Below, piece after piece: positions 43,571 to 51,035 of a stretch of 64,000 nt of DNA (position 1 is its first letter; each line of letters starts with the position of its first letter). The DNA lies in NCBI RefSeq assembly GCF_003116585.1, contig NZ_QEHM01000016.1:1-64000 (forward strand). Direction: 5' to 3'. This stretch comes from Albibacillus kandeliae. GTDB taxonomy: Bacteria; Pseudomonadota; Alphaproteobacteria; Rhodobacterales; Rhodobacteraceae. A program made the position numbers and the translations under genes. The notes under the pieces are model-generated. The model made no database searches. It saw only the letters and a program-made list of their open reading frames with translations, and was not told where the DNA came from.

Positions 43571-44359
43571 TCAGTCCCTGCGCCCTAGGCGCGGCAGCCA
43601 CCGCCAGGGTTTTGCCCCGCCAGGGGAGACCAGATAGCCGAGGCACTCCATCTCCGACCCCAAGGCCGCCTCGACCCGGGCGATGATCTCGGCGTAGGTC
43701 TCGCGGTGTTGCTTCCAGGCCCCGGATGTGCCCCGCGCCCGGCCGTCGTCCGAATATTGCGATACCTTTTCCTCGATCCCCTCCAGCCGGTTAGGGGCAG
43801 GCAGGCCGAGAGCCCCAGCAATCGCGGCGAAAACCTCCTCGGTCCGCACAAGAAGCTCCTCGTAGCGCACCAACAGAACCCGTCCCGCCGCGTGCTCCTG
43901 CTGCCATCTGGCCAGATGCAGCCGGTAGGCCTCCATGACGGTCAGCGGAGACTGGAGCGTCCGGCGCTCGCAGGTCCGGTCGATGGGCGCGGCCAGAAAC
44001 CAGTCAAAATCGGTGCAGAACCGCGTCTGGTCAAGCTCCATCCCAAGACGGTGTCGGGAATATTCGTAGAAGGAGATCATCGCGTCCCGGGGGTCGCGCA
44101 CGAGCCAGATCACCGGAACATGACCCTGCGGGGCGGCATCTCCTAGGCGCCGCGTCACCTCGTCGGCCAGGTACTCCGGGGTGGGCGCGTGGGATTTCAG
44201 ATTGCCGCCCTCGACCTCGGCCGGGTTTGCCGCGTAGATGGAGCGGGCCGCCACCTGGCACGACTTGCTCAGGACATTCTGGAGAAAGTTGCTCCCCGAC
44301 CTCGGAAAACTGACGAGAAACGAGGGTTTCACGGCCCCTCGGTCATGGTCCGCGTCCAT
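43571..44359 (-). CDS. Sulfotransferase-family protein
   Basis: A 262-residue PAPS-dependent sulfotransferase-like protein. The 5'-phosphosulfate-binding loop is FLVSFPRSGSNFLQNVL near the N-terminus, and the 3'-phosphate-binding region is IWLVRDPRDAMISFYEYSRH. The C-terminal SGAWKQHRETYAEII resembles the GxxGxWK-type element. It would sulfate a sugar or lipid. The start is only 2 bases after the repA stop, on the same strand, so it may be translated from the replication transcript. The placement between repA and rml is notable. Confidence 0.85.
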   Translation of the reverse strand: MDADHDRGAVKPSFLVSFPRSGSNFLQNVLSKSCQVAARSIYAANPAEVEGGNLKSHAPTPEYLADEVTRRLGDAAPQGHVPVIWLVRDPRDAMISFYEYSRHRLGMELDQTRFCTDFDWFLAAPIDRTCERRTLQSPLTVMEAYRLHLARWQQEHAAGRVLLVRYEELLVRTEEVFAAIAGALGLPAPNRLEGIEEKVSQYSDDGRARGTSGAWKQHRETYAEIIARVEAALGSEMECLGYLVSPGGAKPWRWLPRLGRRD

Positions 44360-44361
44360 GC

Positions 44362-45459
44362 TCAGCCCCCCGCCCGCTTCCTGACCCAGCCGAGGAAGGC
44401 GGCGTCGGGCTTTCTCAGGCGCTGGCCGCCGGTGCGGGCCCAGACGGCGCGCCACTCGGCCTCGAGGCCGTAGACATCGACCCCGGGCACCAGGTCACGG
44501 GCCTGCGCGCGGGCGCTGTCGCTGATCACCGGGGGCGGCATCTCGGTCACCGGGTGTTTCTGGGTAAAGCGGATGAGGTCGCCCGCCTCCTCGGCCATCG
44601 CGTAGTCGGGCAGGTGGCCCGACTTGATCATCTCGCGCAGCATGGCGCGGAACACCCGGCGCGGCGAGGCGGAGCCGGATTTCTTCAGCAGCGTGTCGAC
44701 CGAGACGCGCCAGCTGTCCTGCCGACCGCAATGCTTGCGGGCCAGCTCGTAGATGCGCCGCTCCAGCGGCTTTCTCAGGCGGAAGTAGTCGCGGCTGAGG
44801 GTGAGCACCGATTTCGCCAGCACCGCGCGGTAGAGCCACTCCGAGAGGGTGACGGCCACGCTGACCATGCGCCCGCCGCGCGTCTTGCGCACGATCTCCC
44901 AGCTCTCGATCAGGCCGAAGCCGGTGGTGACCTCATGCGCGCCGGTGACGATATTGGTGGTGATGCGGGTGCCCGCCAGCCGCTCGAAGGCCTCGCGCAG
45001 GCGGCGGTAGGCATCGCCGGAGGTCTCACGGTTGGTGGCGACCAGCAGGTCGTGCGCCTTGAGCTGCAGCGTGCGGCTGACCTTTCTCCCCGCGTTGATC
45101 GCCCCCATCAGCTGGGAGATGCAGAAGATCAGGATGTCCTTGTCGTGGATCGTCGCCAGCCCCTTGACCGAGGGGATCACCTCGATCTGCGTGCCGTTGT
45201 GCTCGTAGGAGAGGATGCGCCGGTCGGGCCGCGTCGCCAGCGAGAAGATCGGGTGCTCCATGCTGGCGATGTCATCCTTGGGGATCGCATCGAAGATGTC
45301 GCAGAGGAAGAAATCCCCCTGGCGATGACGATCGGGCAAAAGCCCGTCGCCGCCTGCGGCTGCTGCTGTCACTGCCTGCTCCCACTGCCCGTTTTCACGG
45401 CCGGTTTCCCCGACTCGCGATCGTGGTTTCAATGACACCCAGCCTAGAGTTATCCACAT
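44362..45459 (-). CDS. repA: Plasmid replication initiator RepA (RPA family)
   Basis: Up to 365 residues. It matches the alphaproteobacterial RepA replicase family, with GLLPDRHRQGDFFLCDIFDAIPKDDIASMEHPIFSL at the N-terminus and ILSYEHNGTQIEVIPS, AHDLLVATNRETSGDAYRRL and KPLERRIYELARKH in winged-helix-like regions. It binds iterons and opens the origin. The most upstream ATG (45459) overlaps a perfect DnaA box, so a GTG at 45438 or a later codon may be the true start. It is divergent from parA, with the origin between them. Confidence 0.93.
   Translation of the reverse strand: MWITLGWVSLKPRSRVGETGRENGQWEQAVTAAAAGGDGLLPDRHRQGDFFLCDIFDAIPKDDIASMEHPIFSLATRPDRRILSYEHNGTQIEVIPSVKGLATIHDKDILIFCISQLMGAINAGRKVSRTLQLKAHDLLVATNRETSGDAYRRLREAFERLAGTRITTNIVTGAHEVTTGFGLIESWEIVRKTRGGRMVSVAVTLSEWLYRAVLAKSVLTLSRDYFRLRKPLERRIYELARKHCGRQDSWRVSVDTLLKKSGSASPRRVFRAMLREMIKSGHLPDYAMAEEAGDLIRFTQKHPVTEMPPPVISDSARAQARDLVPGVDVYGLEAEWRAVWARTGGQRLRKPDAAFLGWVRKRAGG
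45450..45458 (+). promoter_or_regulatory. Consensus DnaA box
   Basis: TTATCCACA is an exact match to the classical DnaA-box consensus. It lies at the repA 5' end, 12 bases before the first iteron. Confidence 0.85.
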
Positions 45460-45469
45460 GGCCGCACAA

Positions 45470-45528
45470 CGGGGGTTCGGAGTCGGAGGATCGGGGGAAC
45501 AGAGTCATTTTATCGGGGGTTCAGAGTC
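45470..45528 (+). repeat. Three RepA-type iterons, 22-bp period
   Basis: Direct repeats of CGGGGGWWCRGAGTC start at 45470 (…TTCGGAGTC), 45492 (…AACAGAGTC) and 45514 (…TTCAGAGTC). The period is exactly 22 bases, which puts each site on nearly the same helix face (about two turns). They are likely RepA-binding sites that set initiation and copy number. Confidence 0.82.
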
Positions 45529-45732
45529 ACCCCCTGCCCCGAAAGCCGCCGCCCTGCCCTTGTTTTCAAGGCTGGATGCGCGCGGCCGGATCTCCGTAAC
45601 ACTAAATAACAGGATTATAACTTGAGAAAAAAATCCGCACGCCCGCGAAAACCGGGGTAAACTGCCCCTGCGCACCGCTAATTTGCTGAGAAAAACCAGG
45701 GAAATCGGCAGGGCGTGCGCCTTTTTCTTCCA

Positions 45733-45772
45733 TGTGCTGTCTTTTGTGGTAGTCTGACCAAAACACAGCACA
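45733..45772. promoter_or_regulatory. Palindromic operator upstream of parA
   Basis: An imperfect palindrome with outer arms TGTGCTGT (45733-45740) and ACAGCACA (45765-45772) and inner matches TTTTG/CAAAA. It ends 12 bases before the parA ATG. It is likely the autorepression site for ParA or ParB, or a second centromere element; this is inference. Confidence 0.6.
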
Positions 45773-45784
45773 TCGAGCAGGATC

Positions 45785-47212
45785 ATGGCCAAGGACACCG
45801 CTTTTCCGCAGAGCGCTCTGCCGCCCTATTTCAACATCGACCCCGACACCGCGCTGGCCGAGCTGGAGGCACCGACCTCCACCGGGGGCTTCGCCGAGAT
45901 CGCCGCCGCCTGCGCCCGGGGCCGGGCCGACCTCGCCAGCCGGGGGCTCGACGCGGAGGGCCGCAAGAGCCTGCGCCTGTTCTCGACCTGGGAGATCACC
46001 CGCTACCTGATCCCCGTGGCCCAGGCCCATTTCCGCCGCGTGCTGAAACAGAACCCCGAGCTGCCCCAGGGCCTGTCGGAATCCGAGGGCGGCGCCAAGT
46101 GGTTCACCCTCGACGAGGTGCTGCGCCTGCGCAGCTTCTTCGGCGCGCAGGGGTCCAAGGCCAAGAACTACCTGCCCTACCGCCCCGAGGGGCTGCCCGC
46201 CAAGATGGTCGCCGTGGCCAACTTCAAGGGCGGCGTCGGCAAGACCTCGACCGCCGCGCATCTCGCCATGTCGGCCGCCCTCGACGGCTACAAGGTGCTG
46301 GTGATCGACCTCGACAGCCAGGGCTCCATGACCTCGATCTTCGGCGGCCGCGTCGAGGACGAATGGCAGACCGCCTTCCCTCTCCTCGCCCGCCACTACG
46401 GCGAGCACCTGCGCGCCGACAACCAGCGCCGGCTCGACCGGGGCGAGGCGCCCCAGCCGCTCGACGAGGCGCTGAGCGCGGCGCTGGACATGACCGCCAG
46501 GGACATCATCCAGCCCACCCACTGGCCCAACATCGACCTGATCGGCGCCCAGCTGAACCTCTACTGGGCCGAGTTCCAGATCCCGGTCTGGCGCATGCAG
46601 GCGCGCAGCTGGAAGCTCTGGGATGCCCTCACCGACCGGCTCGAGGCCGACGGGGTGCTCGACCAGTACGACGTGGTCTTCATCGACACCCCCCCGGCGC
46701 TTGGCTACCTGACCATCAACGGGCTTGCCGCCGCCGACATCCTGCTGGTGCCGCTCGGCGCCTCCTTCCTCGAGTTCGACTCCACGGGCCGCTTCTTCGA
46801 CATGCTGCACTCGACCTTCAACAGCATCGAGGAGGGCGAGAACATCGCCGCCCGGGCGCTGGGGCGCGAGGGGCTGGCCTTTGAATGGGACGCGGTGCGC
46901 GCGGTCATCACCCGCTATGACGGGGCCCAGCAGGGCGAGCTCTCGGCGCTGATGCAGGCCTACCTCGGGCGCACGCTCAGCCCGCACAAGCAGGATTTCA
47001 CCGCCCTCATCGGGCAGGCGGGCGAGCAGGTCTCGGGCATCTACGAGGCCGACTACCGCGACTTCAACCGCGAGACCTATGCCCGCGGCCGCGAGACATT
47101 CGACGAAACCTATGCCGCCTTCAAACGGTTGCTGCTGGGCATCTGGCGGCGCGACGAGAAGGATCGGGACGAGGAAAGCGGGCAGGCCGCAACCAGCGAA
47201 CGCGCTGTTTAG
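45785..47212 (+). CDS. parA: Plasmid partition ATPase ParA
   Basis: A 475-residue type Ia-like ParA. The N-terminal about 130-residue region (FSTWEITRYLIPVAQAHFRR, KWFTLDEVLRLRSFFG) reads as a winged-helix or MerR-like DNA-binding domain for autoregulation. The deviant Walker A motif KGGVGKTS lies at residues 148-155, LVIDLDSQGS follows, and the Walker B-type VVFIDTPPALG lies further on. It moves plasmid copies on the nucleoid through ATP-driven gradients with ParB-parS. It is followed by parB after a 45-base gap that contains a shared 13-mer. Confidence 0.96.
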   Translation: MAKDTAFPQSALPPYFNIDPDTALAELEAPTSTGGFAEIAAACARGRADLASRGLDAEGRKSLRLFSTWEITRYLIPVAQAHFRRVLKQNPELPQGLSESEGGAKWFTLDEVLRLRSFFGAQGSKAKNYLPYRPEGLPAKMVAVANFKGGVGKTSTAAHLAMSAALDGYKVLVIDLDSQGSMTSIFGGRVEDEWQTAFPLLARHYGEHLRADNQRRLDRGEAPQPLDEALSAALDMTARDIIQPTHWPNIDLIGAQLNLYWAEFQIPVWRMQARSWKLWDALTDRLEADGVLDQYDVVFIDTPPALGYLTINGLAAADILLVPLGASFLEFDSTGRFFDMLHSTFNSIEEGENIAARALGREGLAFEWDAVRAVITRYDGAQQGELSALMQAYLGRTLSPHKQDFTALIGQAGEQVSGIYEADYRDFNRETYARGRETFDETYAAFKRLLLGIWRRDEKDRDEESGQAATSERAV

Positions 47213-47257
47213 AGCCTGTTCAGAAGACTCTGACAAAGGGCGGGAAGAGGAGATCAC

Positions 47258-48379
47258 ATGGCCAAACGCAAGAGACTGACCCCGGCGCAGGACGGCTTCC
47301 TCGCCGCCGCCCCGGCCCCTTCCGCCGGCAGCCGCCCGGCCCTCTCGCCCTCGATGGCGGGGATGGGCAGCGCCCCCATCGCCCAGGTGGCGGGCGAGGC
47401 GGCCACCCGTGCCGCGCTCGACGAACTCTCCGCCGCCCTCTCCAGCGCCCGCAGCGAGGGGCGCCTGATCGAGGCGCTGCCGCTCGGGGTGATCGACCAG
47501 GGCTACCTGATGCGCGACCGCCTGGTGCAGGACGAGGAGGAGATGGGCGCGCTCATCTCCTCCCTGCGGGCCCGCGGCCAGCAGACGCCGATCGAGGTCA
47601 TCGCCTATTCCGGGCCCAAGGACGGCAAGACCCACGGCCTGATCTCGGGCTGGCGCCGCCTCACCGCCCTCACCCGGCTGCATCACGAGGCGCCGGAGGA
47701 TCCGCGCTTTGCCACCGTGCGCGCCCGCATCGTCGCGCCCGACAACATGCAGGCGGCCTATGTGGCGATGGTCGAGGAAAACGAGATCCGCGCCAACCTC
47801 TCGCATTACGAGCGGGCACGCATCGCCCTGCGCGCCTATGGCGCGGGGCTCTACCCGACGCAGAAAGCGGCTCTGCAGGGGCTGTTTGACTCTGTCTCGC
47901 GCTCCAAGCGCTCCAAGATCAACAGCTTCATCCCGCTGGTCGAGGCGCTGGATTCCCTGCTGCAGTTCCCCACCAGCATCCCCGAGAAGCTGGGGCTGGA
48001 GCTGTCGCGGACCCTGTCGGAGGATCACCGCTTCAAGTCGCGCCTGGTCTCGGCGCTGATCGATCCCCCGGCGCGGAGCGCGCAAGACGAACTCGACCGC
48101 CTCTCCGCGGCGCTGGCGGGCCAGCGCGGGGCGGGCGATCCTTTCTCCGGCCTCGCCCCGGCCCCTGTCCCTGCCCCCGAGCGCAAGTCCGAGGCCGCCC
48201 CGCGCGGCCCCGCTCCCGCCCCCCGGGTCACCGGACTCGACGCCGAGGGCGTGGCCCATCGGCTGAAGGGCGCGGTGGAGGTGAGTTATGACCGGACGCA
48301 GGGCCGCATCCAGCTCAGCGGCGCCGGCGTCTCGCCCGAGCTCTTCTCGGCGCTGCAGGCCTGGCTGAAGGCGCGCTAA
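47258..48379 (+). CDS. parB: Plasmid partition protein ParB
   Basis: A 373-residue ParB/RepB-type centromere-binding protein. The CTP-binding N-domain includes IEVIAYSGPKDGKTHGLISGWRRLTAL and the conserved VEENEIRANLSHYERARIA box. A helix-turn-helix region follows (AALQGLFDSVSRSKRSKIN), then a proline-rich linker and a C-terminal dimerisation part. GAGGAG lies 6 bases before the ATG. parS-like palindromes occur directly downstream. Confidence 0.95.
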   Translation: MAKRKRLTPAQDGFLAAAPAPSAGSRPALSPSMAGMGSAPIAQVAGEAATRAALDELSAALSSARSEGRLIEALPLGVIDQGYLMRDRLVQDEEEMGALISSLRARGQQTPIEVIAYSGPKDGKTHGLISGWRRLTALTRLHHEAPEDPRFATVRARIVAPDNMQAAYVAMVEENEIRANLSHYERARIALRAYGAGLYPTQKAALQGLFDSVSRSKRSKINSFIPLVEALDSLLQFPTSIPEKLGLELSRTLSEDHRFKSRLVSALIDPPARSAQDELDRLSAALAGQRGAGDPFSGLAPAPVPAPERKSEAAPRGPAPAPRVTGLDAEGVAHRLKGAVEVSYDRTQGRIQLSGAGVSPELFSALQAWLKAR

Positions 48380-48397
48380 TGCATTCCGATAATGGAA

Positions 48398-48415
48398 TGT
48401 TTCGCGCGCGAAACA
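48398..48415. promoter_or_regulatory. parS: parS-like palindrome, copy 1
   Basis: A perfect 18-bp palindrome TGTTTCGCGCGCGAAACA lies 18 bases after the parB stop. It resembles the chromosomal parS core (TGTTTCACGTGAAACA) with a longer CGCGCG centre. It is followed by a flank, ending CATTGAAA, that is also conserved in copy 2. Confidence 0.85.
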
Positions 48416-48580
48416 AATTTCCGCTAACCCATTGAAATCATTTAATATGACTTTCTGACTTTCCGCGCACCACGCCCCAGGCTTGCCCCGGGGCCTCGCA
48501 GGCAAATGACGCCGCTCGCCTCAAGAGGCTCTGAGGCAAGCCCCGGGCGCCGCCCCTCTCCCAAACACATCTCGAAAACC

Positions 48581-48604
48581 AAATGTTTCGCGCGCGAAAC
48601 ATTT
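48581..48604. promoter_or_regulatory. parS: parS-like palindrome, copy 2
   Basis: A perfect 24-bp palindrome whose central 18 bases are identical to copy 1 (TGTTTCGCGCGCGAAACA). The downstream flank (TTCCCGTAAGTCATTGAAA) parallels copy 1 (TTTCCGCTAACCCATTGAAA). The two copies probably form the plasmid centromere bound by ParB. Confidence 0.88.
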
Positions 48605-48669
48605 TTCCCGTAAGTCATTGAAAAGACGTGTTCCGGATGATCCTCCCCACCGCCCCAGCCTCCCCACCG

Positions 48670-48736
48670 CCCCGGGCTTGATCCGGGGCCCCGACCCCAG
48701 GGCTTCCCTCAGCGGGACTCCGGATTAAGCCCGGGG
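48670..48736. repeat. REP-like 17-bp inverted repeat
   Basis: Arms CCCCGGGCTTGATCCGG (48670-48686) and its complement with one mismatch (48720-48736) flank a 33-base spacer. It lies just past the 3' ends of parB and the epimerase gene and may act as a bidirectional termination or processing site. Confidence 0.6.
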
Positions 48737-48760
48737 TGTGACGCGGCTTCCAAGCCTACG

Positions 48761-49762
48761 TCACACCCCGTAATAGTCCCGGTACCAGTCGACGAAGCGC
48801 TGCACCCCTTCGCGCACCGGCACCTGCGCGCGGAACTCGGTCAGATCCTCGATCAGCCCGGTATCGGCCCAGGTGGCGGGCACGTCGCCCGGCTGCATCG
48901 GGTGCATCACCTTCTCGGCCTCCCGCCCGCAGGCGGCCTCGATGGCCTCGATGAACTCCATCAGCGGCGTCGGTGTCGAGGCCCCGATGTTCACCACCCG
49001 GAAGGGCGCCACGGGGCTCAGGGAATCCCGCTCCGAGACCGGCGCGTCGCCGGGCACCGCCGCGATCAGCGCGCAGATGCCATCGACCAGGTCGTCGATA
49101 TAGGTGAAGTCCCGGCTCATTTTCCCGTGGTTGTAGACGTCGATCGGCTCGCCGTTCAGGATCGCCCGGGTGAACTTGAAATGCGCCATGTCGGGCCGGC
49201 CCCAGGGCCCGTAGACCGTGAAAAAGCGGAACATGGTGGTCGGCAGGCCATAGAGATGGGCATAGGAATGCGCCATGTTCTCGGTCGCCTTCTTGGTCGC
49301 GGCGTAGAAGGACATCTGGTGATCGGCCTTCTGGACCTCGCGATAGGGCATCTCGGTATTGGCGCCATAGGCCGAGGAGGTGGAGGCCAGCAGCATGTGC
49401 TCGGGCGGAAAGGCTCGCGCCGCCTCCAGCAGCTCGAAGGTGCCCACGAGGTTCGACTCCACGTAGGAGCGCGGGTTGTCGATCGAGTAGCGCACCCCGG
49501 CCTGCGCGGCGAGGTGGATCACCAGCTCGGGGCGGTAATCCTCGAACAGCGCTATCAGCCGCCCCGGCTCCTCCAGCCGCGCGCGCACCGGCGCGAACTG
49601 CCCGGACTGCGACAGCATCCCCTGGCGGCGTTCCTTCAGCCGGACGTCGTAGTAATCGGAAAAGGCATCGAGCCCCACGACACGCCATCCGAGCTCCATG
49701 AGCCGGGTCGAGAGGAAGTAGCCGATGAAGCCGGCCGAGCCGGTGACGAGAGCGGTTTTCAT
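48761..49762 (-). CDS. UDP-glucuronate 4-epimerase-like NDP-sugar epimerase
   Basis: A 333-residue extended SDR enzyme. TGSAGFIGYFL is the NAD motif. GLDAFSDYYDVRLKERR and HLAAQAGVRYSIDNPRSYVESNL are characteristic of UDP-glucuronate 4-epimerases (LspL/CapI type). The SFYAATKKATE active-site Tyr/Lys and FFTVYGPWGRPDMA follow. It would supply UDP-galacturonate. The start at 49762 leaves 268 bases to the divergent GT2 gene. Confidence 0.9.
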   Translation of the reverse strand: MKTALVTGSAGFIGYFLSTRLMELGWRVVGLDAFSDYYDVRLKERRQGMLSQSGQFAPVRARLEEPGRLIALFEDYRPELVIHLAAQAGVRYSIDNPRSYVESNLVGTFELLEAARAFPPEHMLLASTSSAYGANTEMPYREVQKADHQMSFYAATKKATENMAHSYAHLYGLPTTMFRFFTVYGPWGRPDMAHFKFTRAILNGEPIDVYNHGKMSRDFTYIDDLVDGICALIAAVPGDAPVSERDSLSPVAPFRVVNIGASTPTPLMEFIEAIEAACGREAEKVMHPMQPGDVPATWADTGLIEDLTEFRAQVPVREGVQRFVDWYRDYYGV

Positions 49763-49864
49763 AAGGACTTGGTGCCCTGCCCCGCCGCCCCTGTCAAATC
49801 TCAACGCTCTGATCCGAGGGCGTTTTCGGGGGCGCTGCCCCCTCTTGGCCTGCGGCCAATTCAC

Positions 49865-49934
49865 CCCCGGGATACTTGGACCCCAAAGAAGGGCGGGCGC
49901 GGGGCTGCTTCTTTGGGTCCCAAATATCCCGGGG
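49865..49934. repeat. Large inverted REP-like element, copy 2
   Basis: Two facing copies of the 10608 element form an interrupted palindrome: CCCCGGGATACTTGGACCCC… (49865-49891) and …GGGTCCCAAATATCCCGGGG (49908-49934) with a 16-base loop. Outer parts (GGGGGCGCTGCCCCC near 49837; GACAGCGCCCCCGCG near 49962) extend the symmetry. It sits in a divergent promoter region, not at a gene end. Confidence 0.65.
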
Positions 49935-50030
49935 GAGTCGCCGCCTGCGGCGACGGGGACAGCGCCCCCGCGTTGACTCGCAGGCCGATTTGTGAGTTTT
50001 GCCCCCGGCAGAGAAGAAGAGCAGGCAGGC

Positions 50031-51008
50031 ATGGACAACGCGCAGACAGGACCGCAGCGCCTCGTGGCGGTGGTGGTGACCTACAACCGGCTGGAGAAGC
50101 TGCAGGCGACGCTGGCGCGGCTGCTGGAGGCCCCGGCGGAGGACCTGGCGGCGGTGGTGGTGGTCGACAATGCCTCGACCGACGGCACCGGGGACTGGCT
50201 GGCGACGCTGGACGACCCGCGGCTGGTGCTGCGGCCCAATGCCTCGAACCTGGGCGGGGCTGGCGGCTTCGAGGCGGGGATGCGCTTTGCCATGGCGGGG
50301 CTGGCCCCGGACTGGATCGTGGTGATGGACGACGACGCTCGCCCGCGCCCCGGGGCGCTGGCCGCCTTTCACCGGCTCGACAAGAGCGGTTGCGACGGAG
50401 TGGTGGCGGCGGTCTATTTCCCGGGCGGCGAGATCTGCGAGATGAACCGCCCCTCGCGCAACCCCTTCTGGCACGGGCGCGAGTTCCGCCGCACGCTGCT
50501 GGGCGGCGGGCGCGGCGGCTTTCACATCGAACCGGAGGATTATGCCGGGCCGGGGCGGGCGGTGGATGTCGCCTCCTTCGTGGGCCTGTTCCTGTCGCGT
50601 GCGGCGGTGGAGCGGGCGGGCTACCCGGACGGCAGCCTCTTCGTCTACGGCGAGGACGGCATCTACACGCTGGGGCTCAGCAAGGCGGGCGGACGGCTCT
50701 GGTTCGCGCCGGAGGTGTCCTTCGAGCATGACCTATCGACCTTCAACGGCCAGCGCGGGCGGTTCCTGCCGCTGTGGAAGGTCTATTACTACCACCGTAA
50801 CCTACTGATCCTCTATCGCATGGCGGCGGGGCCGTTCTTCTGGCTGGCGCTGCTGGCGGTGCTGCCCAAGTGGCTGTCGAAGGTGCGCCACCATTCCGGC
50901 GAGCGCCGCGCCTTCCTGCGGCTGCTGGGGGCGGCGGTGCGGGACGGGCTGCTGCGGCGGACCGGGATCGATCACGCCCGGGTCCTGGAGATGGCCGAAC
51001 GGCGCTGA
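50031..51008 (+). CDS. Galactofuranosyltransferase-like GT2 enzyme
   Basis: A 325-residue GT2 transferase with VAVVVTYNRLEKL and VVVDNASTDGTGDWL. Residues 73-83 (NLGGAGGFEAG) and 99-103 (MDDDA) form the pair typical of galactofuranosyltransferases related to mycobacterial GlfT1/GlfT2. A hydrophobic segment near residues 265-285 probably binds the membrane. The start ATG at 50031 follows GCAGGCAGGC. UDP-Galf would come from the glf gene at 60 kb. It is convergent with the ABC permease gene. Confidence 0.83.
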   Translation: MDNAQTGPQRLVAVVVTYNRLEKLQATLARLLEAPAEDLAAVVVVDNASTDGTGDWLATLDDPRLVLRPNASNLGGAGGFEAGMRFAMAGLAPDWIVVMDDDARPRPGALAAFHRLDKSGCDGVVAAVYFPGGEICEMNRPSRNPFWHGREFRRTLLGGGRGGFHIEPEDYAGPGRAVDVASFVGLFLSRAAVERAGYPDGSLFVYGEDGIYTLGLSKAGGRLWFAPEVSFEHDLSTFNGQRGRFLPLWKVYYYHRNLLILYRMAAGPFFWLALLAVLPKWLSKVRHHSGERRAFLRLLGAAVRDGLLRRTGIDHARVLEMAERR

Positions 51009-51035
51009 ACAGGCTCTGTTGCGGCGCGAAACGGG

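Larger units (their letters stand above)
45450..45640. other. oriV: Predicted plasmid replication origin (oriV)
   Basis: This stretch combines the DnaA box (45450), three iterons at 22-base spacing (45470-45528), a small CCTTG/CAAGG hairpin (45558-45571) and an AT-rich tract (about 45597-45640, AACACTAAATAACAGGATTA and beyond) suited to strand opening. It lies between divergent repA and parA. The features together match an iteron-type, RepA-dependent origin; function is inferred. Confidence 0.8.
48380..48760. other. Centromere region with parS-like sites and REP-like palindromes
   Basis: No gene is present. The region contains two parS-like palindromes (48398-48415 and 48581-48604), a GGCTTGCC…GAGGCAAGCC pair between them (about 48480-48545), and a 17-bp inverted repeat at 48670-48736. 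It separates parB from the convergent uronate-epimerase gene. Confidence 0.75.

Noticed and set aside
45457-45459. ATG at 45459 as the certain repA start
   Set aside because: It lies inside a perfect DnaA box, so it is kept only as the outer limit; a GTG at 45438 or a later codon is equally possible.
45602-48505. 967-residue minus-strand frame across parA and parB
   Set aside because: It is antisense to two well-recognised genes and also runs through the parA promoter; low-complexity composition.
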